From Flavobacteriaceae bacterium (GTDB lineage: Bacteria > Bacteroidota > Bacteroidia > Flavobacteriales > Flavobacteriaceae): a stretch of DNA of 38,768 nucleotides. This document shows, in pieces, positions 15,704 to 24,715 of this stretch (position 1 is its first letter; each line of letters opens with the position of its first letter). Under the pieces are notes generated by a model. The model was not told the DNA's origin, searched no databases, and saw nothing but the letters and a program-made list of their open reading frames with translations. The stretch is from contig PKEA01000045.1 of NCBI GenBank assembly GCA_002862805.1, positions 1 through 38,768 on the forward strand, written 5' to 3'. A program made the translations under genes and the position numbers.

Positions 15704-17119
15704 TTATTTTCTTTTTTCCAAAAGTACAACATTTTCAACATGGTGCGTTTGCGGAAACATATCTACAGGGCGCACACGAGTTACTTTGTATCTTTCGTCC
15801 ATTAAAGCCAAATCACGCGCTTGTGTAGCACTGTTACAACTTACATAAACTACTTTTTCGGGAGCTATTTTTAAAATTTGGGCAACAACATCTTTATGCA
15901 TTCCATCTCTTGGAGGATCGGTAATAATAATATCTGGTTGTCCGTGTTGTGCTATAAATTCGTCATTAAATACATTTTTCATATCACCAACAAAGAACTC
16001 ACAATTGGTAATATTATTGCGAACTGCATTTGCTTTTGCATCTTTAATAGCGTCAGGAACTGCTTCAACTCCAATTACTTTTTTAGCTTGTTTAGAAACG
16101 AACTGAGCAATTGTTCCAGTTCCAGTATATAAATCATAAACCAGTTCATTTCCAGTTAATCCAGCAAATTCTCTAGTTATTTTGTATAATTCATATGCTT
16201 GGTCAGAATTGGTTTGGTAAAAAGATTTAGCATTTACACTAAAATGCAAACCTTCCATTTCTTCTAAAATATATTCGCGACCTTTGAATAAAACTACTTC
16301 TTGGTCGTAAATGGTATCATTAGGTTTGCTATTTACCACATATAATAATGAAGTTATAGCAGGGAATTTTTCACCTAAATGATTTAAGATTAATTCAATA
16401 TTTTTCTTATCGTTTTCAAAAAACTGAATTAACACCATGATTTCTCCAGTTGAAGCTGTACGAATCATCAATGTTCGCAATAAACCGCTGTGTTCTCTTG
16501 GATTAAAAAATGTTAAATTATGTTCATTAGCAAAAGAACGAACTTCATTTCTAATGGCATTTGAAGGATCTTGTTGTAAGTGACATTTTTCAATATCTAA
16601 AATTTTATCCCACATTCTTGGAATATGAAAACCAAGCGCATTTTTATTATCAAATTCTTTTCCCGATTGAATTTCTTCATCAGTCATCCAACGTGCGTTA
16701 GAAAAACCGAATTCCATTTTATTTCTGTAGAAAAATTGTTCTTTCGAACCTAAAATTTCTTCAAATTCAGGCAATTCAATTTTACCAATTCTTTTTAAGT
16801 TGTTTTGAACTTCCTGATTTTTATAAAATAATTGTTGGTTGTAATTCATGTTTTGCCATTTACAACCCCCACAAACACCAAAATGCTCACATACAGGTTC
16901 AATTCTATGTTTAGATTTTGAGTGAATTTTTATTGCTTTGCCTTCGTAATACGCTTTGCGTTTCTTTAAAGTTTGAATATCAACTACATCACCAGGTACA
17001 ACATTTGGTAAAAATATTACCTTTCCGTCTGGTGCTTTTGCTACCGATACGCCTTTCGCTCCTGCGTCTAGGACTTCTACGTTTTCAAAAACGATTTTTT
17101 CTGTTCTTCTCTTTCCCAT
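15704..17119 (-). CDS. rlmD: 23S rRNA (uracil-5-)-methyltransferase, RlmD type
   Basis: A 471-residue TrmA/RlmD-family enzyme that makes m5U in 23S rRNA (U1939 in E. coli numbering). A TRAM domain covers about residues 8-65. The [4Fe-4S] ligands are C77, C83, C86 (CEHFGVCGGCKWQ) and C179 (DIEKCHLQQ). The SAM-binding loop is LYTGTGTIAQFV. The target-binding motif DPPRDGMH and the catalytic Cys C428 (VYVSCNSATQARDL) are intact, as is the C-terminal general base region (PQTHHVENVV). RlmD rather than RlmCD is my choice because all four cluster Cys are present and only one paralogue is visible. It leads the DUF6452-DUF6048 pair. A perfect -7 element lies almost against the start codon. Confidence 0.93.
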   Translation of the reverse strand: MGKRRTEKIVFENVEVLDAGAKGVSVAKAPDGKVIFLPNVVPGDVVDIQTLKKRKAYYEGKAIKIHSKSKHRIEPVCEHFGVCGGCKWQNMNYNQQLFYKNQEVQNNLKRIGKIELPEFEEILGSKEQFFYRNKMEFGFSNARWMTDEEIQSGKEFDNKNALGFHIPRMWDKILDIEKCHLQQDPSNAIRNEVRSFANEHNLTFFNPREHSGLLRTLMIRTASTGEIMVLIQFFENDKKNIELILNHLGEKFPAITSLLYVVNSKPNDTIYDQEVVLFKGREYILEEMEGLHFSVNAKSFYQTNSDQAYELYKITREFAGLTGNELVYDLYTGTGTIAQFVSKQAKKVIGVEAVPDAIKDAKANAVRNNITNCEFFVGDMKNVFNDEFIAQHGQPDIIITDPPRDGMHKDVVAQILKIAPEKVVYVSCNSATQARDLALMDERYKVTRVRPVDMFPQTHHVENVVLLEKRK

Positions 17120-17123
17120 GACG

Positions 17124-17131
17124 CAAAAATA
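17124..17131 (-). promoter_or_regulatory. -7 element (TATTTTTG) of the rlmD promoter, giving a very short leader
   Basis: On the minus strand TATTTTTG, a perfect TAnnTTTG, ends only 4 bp before the rlmD ATG. If used, the message would be leaderless or nearly so. No -33 TTG at 17-23 bp is found. Confidence 0.5.
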
Positions 17132-17190
17132 AGGATTGTTAGTTGTTTTTAATAAATTATTTTACTTTTATGGCAAATTTACACAAACAC

Positions 17191-17739
17191 ATGTTTACAC
17201 ACTTGGTTTTACTTCGCGGAATAAATGTTTCTGGACACAATATGATGAAAATGGATGTGCTTAAGAAAGCCCTAGAAAACATCGGATTTTTAAACGTGCA
17301 AACATATATTCAATCGGGAAATGTATTTGTTGATACAGATGAAGAAAACGCTCCAAGTGTTGGTTTTAAAATTAAACAAGAAATTTTTAAAACTTTTGGT
17401 CATGAAGTTCCAACGGTTGTAATAGGAAAAGCAGATTTAGAAGCTTGTTTTAAAAACAATCAATTTTTAAAGGAACCTGAAGCAGATACGAAGAAATTAT
17501 ATGTGGCTTTTATTTCAAAAGAATTGGCAGATGGTTCTATAAATGATTTAAAAATGAGCATGGTTAAACCTGATGCAGCACAAATAGACGGATCACGAAT
17601 TTTTATAAAATATGCAGTAGGGGCAGGGAAGACCAAGTTTGACCAAAAATATATTGAAAAAAAACTAAGCGTTACAGCAACCATTCGAAATTGGAACACA
17701 GTTACGAAGTTATTGGAAATGTACAACGAAAGAGTATAA
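17191..17739 (+). CDS. DUF1697 family protein
   Basis: A 182-residue protein with the family opening THLVLLRGINVSG, then MKMDVLKKALENIGF and VQTYIQSGNVFVDT. The C-terminal part (IRNWNTVTKLLEM) is also typical. The family is widespread and uncharacterised; no reaction is known to me. The frame is open from 17143 and also has an ATG at 17170, but the family normally starts directly before the LLRGINV block, and the AT-rich promoter-like TACTTTTA (17163-17170) overlaps the earlier start, so I take 17191. Divergent from rlmD. A strong hairpin terminator follows. Confidence 0.85.
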   Translation: MFTHLVLLRGINVSGHNMMKMDVLKKALENIGFLNVQTYIQSGNVFVDTDEENAPSVGFKIKQEIFKTFGHEVPTVVIGKADLEACFKNNQFLKEPEADTKKLYVAFISKELADGSINDLKMSMVKPDAAQIDGSRIFIKYAVGAGKTKFDQKYIEKKLSVTATIRNWNTVTKLLEMYNERV

Positions 17740-17740
17740 A

Positions 17741-17771
17741 AAAATCCGGAAGTAATTGCTTCCGGATTTTT
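17741..17771. terminator. Bidirectional terminator between DUF1697 and amidase genes
   Basis: AAAATCCGGAAG (17741-17752) pairs perfectly with CTTCCGGATTTT (17759-17770) around a six-base loop, with A and T runs on either side. It serves both convergent genes. Confidence 0.93.
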
Positions 17772-17774
17772 GTT

Positions 17775-20700
17775 TTAGTGCATAATTTTTACCGTTTTTT
17801 CTTTATTGGAACTGCTTGTTACTTTTACTAAAAGAGTTTGGTTTTGAGTTGTTAGATTTCGTATTTCAAATGTATTTGAATTGATATTCTTTTTATGAAA
17901 TAACATTCTACCAATAATATCAAATACAATTATTTCTTTAATTGTTTCGTTTTTTGAATGAACTGAAATAATTTCATTTGCAGAATAAACTTGAAGTTGA
18001 TTCAATTCAAAATCTTCATTTCCTAAAACTACATTTTTATAAACTATTTCAAAGCGATTTGTTGTATTGCCTGAAACAGAATAAAAAGAATACGTATTTT
18101 CTTTAATATTGTGAATTGTATTTGTTTGATTATCTTTTAAATATATTTCTTGATTAGAAAATAAACCATCTGCATTTTCAAAAGCAATTGAATAGTTTCC
18201 AGAAGATTTGATTTCAATTCCTAAAGGAACAATATCTTCATCTGAAAAAGGCAAACCTCTACCTTGAATTACATATTCATCATCATTAATTATATTAAAC
18301 AAATACGACTGACTTTTATCTAATACTTCACCATCAATTTGTGTATCAATACCATGACTAGCATTTTCGGTATAACCAATAAGAATTTGATTGTAATTGG
18401 TTGTGTCATTATTTAAATTTAACCAAAAACGATGTGTTTCAGGCTCTTCAGTAGTTCTAAAAAATTGCGAACTTGTTGCAGCATTAACTCTTTGGTTATT
18501 TTTAAACAAAGCATTTCCAGCAGTTGATTTATTTATGTAAAAACCTTGTCCTGTATTAATTGTTCCATTAGGAATTGAACCTCCAGCTGCGGCTGCTGTT
18601 CCGCCTAAAGTGGTGTAAGATGCAAAATTATTTGCAGGATAAGTTCCGCCAGAAGCAGCCACTGTATGTGTCCAAAAGTACAATGCGTTTATTGAAGGGT
18701 TTTGCCCTAAAAACGAATTTCCACTTATTGGAGAAGCATAAGGATTACCTAATAAATTATATCCTATTCCAACAGGAATATTCATAGTTCCGTTTGCAGG
18801 AACACCATTAAATTGTCCGTTATAAGTTGTTGGAGTAGATGTTGACCAATTATTAGCGACTCTAATTAAATATCCTTTTCCTGATTCAAAATCTAAACTA
18901 TAATTAACTGATTGATAAGCGGTTGCAGTTGTTGTTCCGGTGTACAAATATTCGTAAAATCTATTCGATAATGTATTAGGTGAAAAAGCTTGTAATTCCT
19001 GATTTAAAACTGGAGATGACCAAGCGGTATAATCCAAACGAACCATTGGAGTTGAATTCCTTTTTACAATTATATTTCCAGAATTGGCTACATCGTTTAC
19101 TTGACGCAAAGCGCCATTATTTTCAATTGTTAATAATGAACCCGAATTAACTGTAATAGCATCATTCAAAATTAAAGTATGATTGGTGTTAATTGTAACT
19201 TGAGCATTAGATGTTAATGTTGCAGAACAACCTAATATACTTCCAGTTGAAGAATAATTACCACTGAATATTAAAGCTTTTGTAAGCGCAGGATTTCCGT
19301 TATTCCAACTAGAACCGTTCCAAGTGGTTGTAATATCGCCACAATTTAAATTGGCTAAAACAGTAAAACTATATGCGCTTTCATCACAATCATTATTATT
19401 AACAGTAATAATTGCTGTTCTAGAACCAATATCTGTTGGGGTAAAAGTAACCGTAAATGTGGTTGAGTTTCCAACTGCGATTATTTTTGGTAAAGTGATG
19501 TTTCCAACGGTAAAATTACTCGCATTTGTCCCTGAAACTACAATTGAACTAATGTTTAAATCAGTATTACCTGTTGTGTTTTCAATGGTATATGTTTTGG
19601 TGATTGTTGTACTGTTGATTAGATCAAAATCGGTATCATCAATTAATGCGGGTGTTGAATCTCCACTTACAATTGATGTCCCATTTCCAATAATATTAAT
19701 TTCCGGAGCGGTTGTCACATTAAGTGTAATTGAAGCGCAACTTCCTCCTGAAACACAACCGCCATTTCCTCGAACATAATAGGTAGTCGTACTTGTTGGG
19801 TTAATACTAAAAGTAGAACTAGCAGTTGAACCGACTAAAGTTCCGCCACATGATCCAGAATAAATATTCCATTGCGTAGCATCATTTAAATTTCCCGTAA
19901 TTGAAAGTGTACTCGATTCTCCTGAACAAATTGTTGTTGGACTTAAAGATAATGTTGGAATACTTGGTAAACTGCAAGACGAAGCACATGTCCAATTCGC
20001 TACCCAACCCGATTTTGTTGTAGCATTATCGGAAGTAAATTTTATAGTTAAACTTCCACCAGATGAAGTAATATTTGGAGGTGTATTTGTATTGGTGTAT
20101 GTTCCAAGTAGAGTAGAAGCTGTTGTTGGACCATCATAAATGCGAATAAAGTCGTAATTATTTTCAATATTAAAAGCACTAAACGATAAAGTAACTGATG
20201 AAGCACTAGTTGGGGAAATTGTATACGTATAGTTTTCACTATTAGTGTAGCCTCCTAAAATTCCACCAGTATCGGTAAAAGTTCCAGAGCAATTTGTGTC
20301 AACAATATTGGTTATAGAACCAGAATTTGTAAACTCATTTGAATTTTCAATTGATTCTACTCCAGCATTACAAACTGATTTTACAGTCCAAATGTATTGC
20401 GCACCAGCAGCTAAACCAGAAATAACTTTACTATTAGTAGTTGAAGTATAAATAGTAGGAGTAGACTCTAAAGTTTGTTTAAATGATATTTCATAACTCA
20501 ATGCGCCTGTAACAGTATTCCAATTTAATTGTACACTATTATGATTCATGTTGCTTTCGTTCAATCCTGTTGGCATTTCGCAAGCTACTGTATTAGAGTT
20601 ACATGAATAATTAGCAACCCATCCAGATGCTACTGTCGCACAATCTGTTCTAAACTCAAGTAGCATTTTTCCACTATTAGCTGTAATACTTGGAGGTAGT

Positions 20701-22169
20701 GTTGTACCGTTTAATACAGTTAGTAATGGATCATTGTGAGAATCTCCATCGTAGATGTATAAATAATCATAATTTGTTTCTAAATTTAAGGAAGTGAAAT
20801 TTAAGGTTACACTTGTTGCACCTGTTGGTTGAATTTTATAAAAAATACGTTCGTCATTTCCATAATTTCCAGTTGAACCTCCAGAATCATAAATAGTTCC
20901 GCTACAAGCTGTGTAAGTTATCGAAGTTGCACTTACAGCATCATTAATTAAATCGTAATACCTGTTCCAATCCCAATAAGGTCCTGGATCAACGTGTGTT
21001 TGTGATGGGAAATGCTGATGTCCTTTTATTTTAAAACAGCCATCACTTATCGAATTTACACCAACATCACCATTTTTATCATATGTTCTAATAATTGGAA
21101 TTCCATTTCTAGCTGCAATATCTTTGGTCAAAATAGCTGATTTTTGATACATTACATTTGTATACCAAGTTGGATCGTCAATGTATCCTTCATGTTCAAT
21201 ACCAACTGCGTATGGGTTTGAATTACTTACGTGCCAAGCTTTATCAATTTCACAAACCGATTGCGTTATTTGTCCATCTGAAGCTCTCATATTATAATGA
21301 GCAGAAACATTTGCTGATGGATTTTGAAACCATGAAATGGCACCAGCATAAGAACCTTGCATCGTATGAATTGTAACGTGAGTAATTGCGGTTCCACTTC
21401 TTGAGCTATAATTAGAAGGATCTGCTGCAGCTGACAAAACCGTATAGGGAAAACTTCCAGAGACATCATTACACGGCGGAGCTAATCTGCTGTAATTTGA
21501 ATTATATCGTTGTCCATTTATTCCTTCATTGGTAATTAAAACCTTCGTTGAGTTTAAGGTTTTAAAATTTTCAACACCAAAAATTTCTTCAAGGTTGAAT
21601 TCATATTTAGGTAAATTATAGGCTTCTTGAAATTTTGGTTCTAATAAATTTTTCAATATTGAATAGACTTGAGTATCAAAAGCGAAGTTGTTTGCGGTAT
21701 TTTGATTATTTGGTATCTCAGACAATTCATCAATAATCTTGATTTGTTTGGTTATAGGTTGATTTTTTAAATTATAAACTTCTAACAATTCACTATACGC
21801 TTTTGCAAAAGCAAGAATGTTAATTCTAGGATCGTTTTTTATGTCTTTTGCACTATATTTTGAAATTGATGCTACCTTTTCAAGCGAATTTCTAAAATAA
21901 TTTTTTCCATTTTCAACTAAACCCATAACTCCAAAATGATAAGGCAATCCGGTACAACTTGGAATTCCATATTCTGGTTCAATATGTTGAATGTGTGTTT
22001 TGGTGTAAGCTATAGATTCAAGGATTCCTCTTGGAATAGACGGATAGGTAGTATAAGCTTCTTGAAAAAAAGAGTCAAATTGATTGTTTGGAGTAATTTC
22101 CCAAGTTTGAGCATAACATGTAAGAGTACTGAAACAATAAAAAAGTATTAATAGTATTTTTTTTATCAT
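17775..22169 (-). CDS. Giant secreted N-acetylmuramoyl-L-alanine amidase with CUB, Fn3 and T9SS sorting domain
   Basis: A 1464-residue protein, by far the largest here. Signal peptide 1-21. Residues about 28-130 resemble a lysozyme/SLT-like fold (GILESIAYTKTH; FGVMGL 79-84; INILAFAKAY) but lack the catalytic Glu. An Amidase_2/PGRP-type domain spans about 255-405, with zinc-ligand candidates H268 (VTIHTMQG) and H392 (THVDPGPYWDW). Then come CUB 1 (about 422-523), Fn3 (530-615), CUB 2 (about 628-729), an Ig-like Cys-rich domain (732-823), a choice-of-anchor D domain (about 824-940), a long beta-rich region, and a T9SS C-terminal sorting domain (about 1375-1464: IIVFDIIGRMLF, TLLVKV, ending KTVKIMH), closest in feel to the type C variant. 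It is probably exported by T9SS and acts on peptidoglycan outside the cell. Monocistronic between a promoter and a terminator. Confidence 0.9.
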   Translation of the reverse strand: MIKKILLILFYCFSTLTCYAQTWEITPNNQFDSFFQEAYTTYPSIPRGILESIAYTKTHIQHIEPEYGIPSCTGLPYHFGVMGLVENGKNYFRNSLEKVASISKYSAKDIKNDPRINILAFAKAYSELLEVYNLKNQPITKQIKIIDELSEIPNNQNTANNFAFDTQVYSILKNLLEPKFQEAYNLPKYEFNLEEIFGVENFKTLNSTKVLITNEGINGQRYNSNYSRLAPPCNDVSGSFPYTVLSAAADPSNYSSRSGTAITHVTIHTMQGSYAGAISWFQNPSANVSAHYNMRASDGQITQSVCEIDKAWHVSNSNPYAVGIEHEGYIDDPTWYTNVMYQKSAILTKDIAARNGIPIIRTYDKNGDVGVNSISDGCFKIKGHQHFPSQTHVDPGPYWDWNRYYDLINDAVSATSITYTACSGTIYDSGGSTGNYGNDERIFYKIQPTGATSVTLNFTSLNLETNYDYLYIYDGDSHNDPLLTVLNGTTLPPSITANSGKMLLEFRTDCATVASGWVANYSCNSNTVACEMPTGLNESNMNHNSVQLNWNTVTGALSYEISFKQTLESTPTIYTSTTNSKVISGLAAGAQYIWTVKSVCNAGVESIENSNEFTNSGSITNIVDTNCSGTFTDTGGILGGYTNSENYTYTISPTSASSVTLSFSAFNIENNYDFIRIYDGPTTASTLLGTYTNTNTPPNITSSGGSLTIKFTSDNATTKSGWVANWTCASSCSLPSIPTLSLSPTTICSGESSTLSITGNLNDATQWNIYSGSCGGTLVGSTASSTFSINPTSTTTYYVRGNGGCVSGGSCASITLNVTTAPEINIIGNGTSIVSGDSTPALIDDTDFDLINSTTITKTYTIENTTGNTDLNISSIVVSGTNASNFTVGNITLPKIIAVGNSTTFTVTFTPTDIGSRTAIITVNNNDCDESAYSFTVLANLNCGDITTTWNGSSWNNGNPALTKALIFSGNYSSTGSILGCSATLTSNAQVTINTNHTLILNDAITVNSGSLLTIENNGALRQVNDVANSGNIIVKRNSTPMVRLDYTAWSSPVLNQELQAFSPNTLSNRFYEYLYTGTTTATAYQSVNYSLDFESGKGYLIRVANNWSTSTPTTYNGQFNGVPANGTMNIPVGIGYNLLGNPYASPISGNSFLGQNPSINALYFWTHTVAASGGTYPANNFASYTTLGGTAAAAGGSIPNGTINTGQGFYINKSTAGNALFKNNQRVNAATSSQFFRTTEEPETHRFWLNLNNDTTNYNQILIGYTENASHGIDTQIDGEVLDKSQSYLFNIINDDEYVIQGRGLPFSDEDIVPLGIEIKSSGNYSIAFENADGLFSNQEIYLKDNQTNTIHNIKENTYSFYSVSGNTTNRFEIVYKNVVLGNEDFELNQLQVYSANEIISVHSKNETIKEIIVFDIIGRMLFHKKNINSNTFEIRNLTTQNQTLLVKVTSSSNKEKTVKIMH

Positions 22170-22194
22170 AGTTGGTTCATAATCATTTGAATTT

Positions 22195-22202
22195 CAAATA
22201 TA
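22195..22202 (-). promoter_or_regulatory. -7 element of the amidase promoter
   Basis: On the minus strand TATATTTG is a perfect TAnnTTTG, 25 bp before the amidase ATG. No -33 TTG at the usual spacing. Confidence 0.55.
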
Positions 22203-22298
22203 AAAGATTATTTTGATAATTTAATAGTAATATTTAAACAATGATTTACAAATTAAAAATTAATACTTTCTTTTCTTTATAAAAATGCTTTCATTTTG

Positions 22299-22306
22299 TA
22301 TTTTTG
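22299..22306 (+). promoter_or_regulatory. -7 element of the rocD promoter
   Basis: TATTTTTG is a perfect TAnnTTTG, 68 bp before the rocD ATG, leaving a leader of about 60 bases. The leader contains an ATG at 22314 opening a 30-residue frame that overlaps the rocD start. No -33 TTG at the usual spacing. Confidence 0.5.
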
Positions 22307-22374
22307 TGAAAACATGGATGATTTCTCTCCAAAAGAAGGAATTGAGATTACAAAATCAATAAAAATAAAAAAGT

Positions 22375-23619
22375 ATGTCAGTTTTAGAAAAAATGAGTTC
22401 AGCTGAAGCAATTAAATTAGAAGACAAGTACGGAGCACACAATTATCACCCACTCCCTGTTGTTTTAAGTAAAGGTGAAGGTGTTTATGTTTGGGATGTA
22501 GAAGGTAAGAAATATTACGATTTTTTATCGGCATATTCAGCAGTAAATCAGGGACATTGTCATCCAAAAATTGTAAATGCAATGATGGAGCAAGCAAAAA
22601 CATTGACTTTAACTTCAAGAGCATTTTATAACGATAAATTAGGTGTTTACGAAGAATATATAACAAAATATTTTGGCTTTGATAAGGTTTTACCTATGAA
22701 TACAGGTGCCGAAGCGGTTGAAACAGCGTTAAAGATTTGTAGAAAATGGGCTTATGAAAAGAAAGGAATTAATGAAAATGAAGCACAAATAATTGTTTGC
22801 GAAAATAATTTCCACGGAAGAACAACAACCATTATTTCGTTTTCAAATGATGAAAATGCACGTAAAAATTTTGGTCCTTATACAGCTGGATTTATTAAAA
22901 TTGCTTATGATGATTTAGATGCTTTAGAGAAAGCAATTACATCTTCAAAAAATATCGCAGGATTCTTAGTTGAGCCTATTCAAGGTGAAGCAGGAGTTTA
23001 TGTGCCAAGTGAAGGTTATTTAGCTAAAGCTAAAGCGTTATGTGAAGCTAATAATGTATTGTTTATTGCAGATGAAGTGCAAACTGGAGTTGCTAGAACA
23101 GGTCAATTATTAGCTGTAGATCATGAAAACGTGCATCCTGATATTTTAATATTAGGAAAAGCGCTTTCTGGTGGAGCTTACCCAGTTTCTGCAGTTTTAG
23201 CTAATGATGAAGTTATGAATGTTATAAAACCGGGTCAACACGGTTCAACATTTGGTGGTAACCCAATTGCTGCTGCTGTTGCAATGGCTGCTTTAGATGT
23301 GGTTAAGGATGAAAAATTAGCAGAAAATGCTGAGAAACTAGGGAAATTATTCCGTTCAGAATTAGCTAAATTTATTGAAACAAGTTCTGTTGCTACATTA
23401 GTAAGAGGTAAAGGTCTTTTAAATGCGGTTGTAATTAATGATACTGAAGATAGTGATACTGCTTGGAATATTTGTATGGCTTTACGAGATAATGGTTTAT
23501 TAGCGAAACCAACACATGGTAATATTATTCGTTTTGCTCCACCATTGGTTATGAATGAAGAGCAATTATTAGATTGTGTTTCTATAATTGTTAATACTTT
23601 AAAACAATTTGAGAAATAA
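22375..23619 (+). CDS. rocD: Ornithine aminotransferase (ornithine--oxo-acid transaminase)
   Basis: A 414-residue class III PLP-dependent aminotransferase that converts ornithine and 2-oxoglutarate to glutamate semialdehyde and glutamate, linking arginine breakdown with proline. Visible motifs: [19 protein letters not shown] near the N-terminus, [12 protein letters not shown] (phosphate-binding), [16 protein letters not shown], and the Schiff-base Lys K262 in [29 protein letters not shown] contains the Thr that contacts the phosphate from the other subunit. The pattern separates it from ArgD and GABA transaminases through the RocD-like [12 protein letters not shown] and [12 protein letters not shown] segments. 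It has its own -7 element and a terminator, so it is probably a single-gene unit. Confidence 0.95.
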   Translation: MSVLEKMSSAEAIKLEDKYGAHNYHPLPVVLSKGEGVYVWDVEGKKYYDFLSAYSAVNQGHCHPKIVNAMMEQAKTLTLTSRAFYNDKLGVYEEYITKYFGFDKVLPMNTGAEAVETALKICRKWAYEKKGINENEAQIIVCENNFHGRTTTIISFSNDENARKNFGPYTAGFIKIAYDDLDALEKAITSSKNIAGFLVEPIQGEAGVYVPSEGYLAKAKALCEANNVLFIADEVQTGVARTGQLLAVDHENVHPDILILGKALSGGAYPVSAVLANDEVMNVIKPGQHGSTFGGNPIAAAVAMAALDVVKDEKLAENAEKLGKLFRSELAKFIETSSVATLVRGKGLLNAVVINDTEDSDTAWNICMALRDNGLLAKPTHGNIIRFAPPLVMNEEQLLDCVSIIVNTLKQFEK

Positions 23620-23643
23620 AATTGCATCAACAAATTTATAATA

Positions 23644-23671
23644 AAAAAGCTCTGAAATTTCAGAGCTTTTT
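23644..23671. terminator. Bidirectional terminator between rocD and the SOD-like gene
   Basis: A perfect palindrome centred on GAAATTTC: AAAAAGCTCTGA on the left pairs with TCAGAGCTTTTT on the right. It lies between the convergent stops at 23619 and 23676. Confidence 0.9.
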
Positions 23672-23675
23672 TTAT

Positions 23676-24437
23676 TTATAATGATTCGTATTTTTTACTG
23701 ATTAAGTCCCAGTTTAACAATTCAAAAACTTTCTTTAGATATTCTAGTTTTCTGTTTTGATATTGTAAATAATAGGCATGTTCCCATGTATCGATATTAA
23801 ATAGAGGAGTTCCTTTTATTAAAGCATCTTTCATTAAAGGGTTGTCATTATTTATAGTTGTAACGATTTCTAAATCACCTTTTTTATTAAGAATTAGCCA
23901 TGTCCATCCAGAACCATTAAGGTTTGATGCTGTTGCAATAAATTTTTGTTTAAAGTCATCAAACGAACCAAAATGTTTGTCAATAGCCATTGTTAAAGTG
24001 TCACTTGGTTCTAGGTCAGATTTGGGTGCTAAGTTTTCAAAGAATAAATTATGATTATAGTAACCACCTGCACTTTTTCTTAATTCAGCATTATTTATAT
24101 CTAAATTAAGTAAAATGTCTTCAATTTTTGTTTTTTTCGACCATTTGTTTTCGGCTACAATTTTGTTTAATTTGTTTGCATGACTTAATAGATGTTTAGA
24201 ATAATGAGTTTCCATTGTTCTTCCATCTAAGTTTGGCGAAAAATCTTCAAATTTGTATTTTAGTTGAACTAACTCAAAAGGTCCGGTTTCAGTTTTTATG
24301 TCATTTGGGTTTCCAAAATTTGAAGTTTTTTCATCGATAACTTCTGGTTCAGGAATTTGTACTTCAACTAGGTTGTTATCATTTTTACAAGAAATAAAAA
24401 GTATTGAAAATACAATAACTAAGACATGATTTTTCAT
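23676..24437 (-). CDS. Fe/Mn superoxide dismutase-like lipoprotein with altered second-shell residues
   Basis: A 253-residue protein with lipoprotein signal ILFISC (C17), a linker of about 35 residues, then the full Fe/Mn-SOD fold. All four metal ligands align with E. coli MnSOD: H78 (H26), H129 in NHNLFF (H81), D216 and H220 in DTWEHAYYLQYQN (D167, H171). GSGWTWL is present. However, the gateway Tyr34 position is H86 (KHLLSHANKLN), the outer-sphere Gln146 position is N197 (INNDNPL), and the FeSOD Gln69 position is Gly as in MnSODs. Trp85 is replaced by F133. It is the last gene of the LUD-cdsA-psd-ACBP operon, overlapping the ACBP stop by 4 bp. It could be an envelope SOD with changed kinetics or a repurposed fold. 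Confidence 0.88.
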   Translation of the reverse strand: MKNHVLVIVFSILFISCKNDNNLVEVQIPEPEVIDEKTSNFGNPNDIKTETGPFELVQLKYKFEDFSPNLDGRTMETHYSKHLLSHANKLNKIVAENKWSKKTKIEDILLNLDINNAELRKSAGGYYNHNLFFENLAPKSDLEPSDTLTMAIDKHFGSFDDFKQKFIATASNLNGSGWTWLILNKKGDLEIVTTINNDNPLMKDALIKGTPLFNIDTWEHAYYLQYQNRKLEYLKKVFELLNWDLISKKYESL

Positions 24438-24715
24438 ATATTTCTTTCTTTCATTAAATTATTAATGATTTCAATATACTGTTCCATTGCTTGTTCAATA
24501 CTAAGATGTTTTACTTGCATCCACGCATTAAGTTTAAATGCATTTCTTATGTCTTGAGTGTTTTGAAAATGCATACTTTTAGTATTTCCACTAGTTGCTT
24601 GTTTATATAAGCCATACAAAACCAACTGTAAATCTTGTGGTACAGAATCTTGTGGTATTAATTGAGCATTACTAAATGCTTCATCAAATAATATTTCTAA
24701 CTCTTCTCTTGTCAT
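24434..24715 (-). CDS. Acyl-CoA-binding protein
   Basis: A 93-residue helical protein of the ACBP family, which binds long-chain acyl-CoA esters in the cytosol. The family core LQLVLYGLYKQATSGN (29-44, containing the YKQAT motif that grips CoA) and a following K..AW (KLNAWMQ, 61-67) are clear; the four-helix length is right. It shares one base with the psd start region upstream (24715) and four bases with the SOD-like gene downstream, so it is embedded in the phospholipid operon, consistent with handling acyl chains for membrane synthesis. Free-standing ACBPs are mostly eukaryotic and only patchily found in bacteria, but they are common in this group. Confidence 0.9.
   Translation of the reverse strand: MTREELEILFDEAFSNAQLIPQDSVPQDLQLVLYGLYKQATSGNTKSMHFQNTQDIRNAFKLNAWMQVKHLSIEQAMEQYIEIINNLMKERNI

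Noticed and set aside
15193..15741. Longer DUF6452 protein starting at 15741
   Set aside because: It would start inside rlmD and put 15 residues in front of a complete lipoprotein signal peptide.
19324..19779. 151-codon frame antisense to the giant amidase
   Set aside because: Composed of Val/Ile/Leu-rich residues from the reverse of Thr/Asn/Ser codons; no support as a gene.
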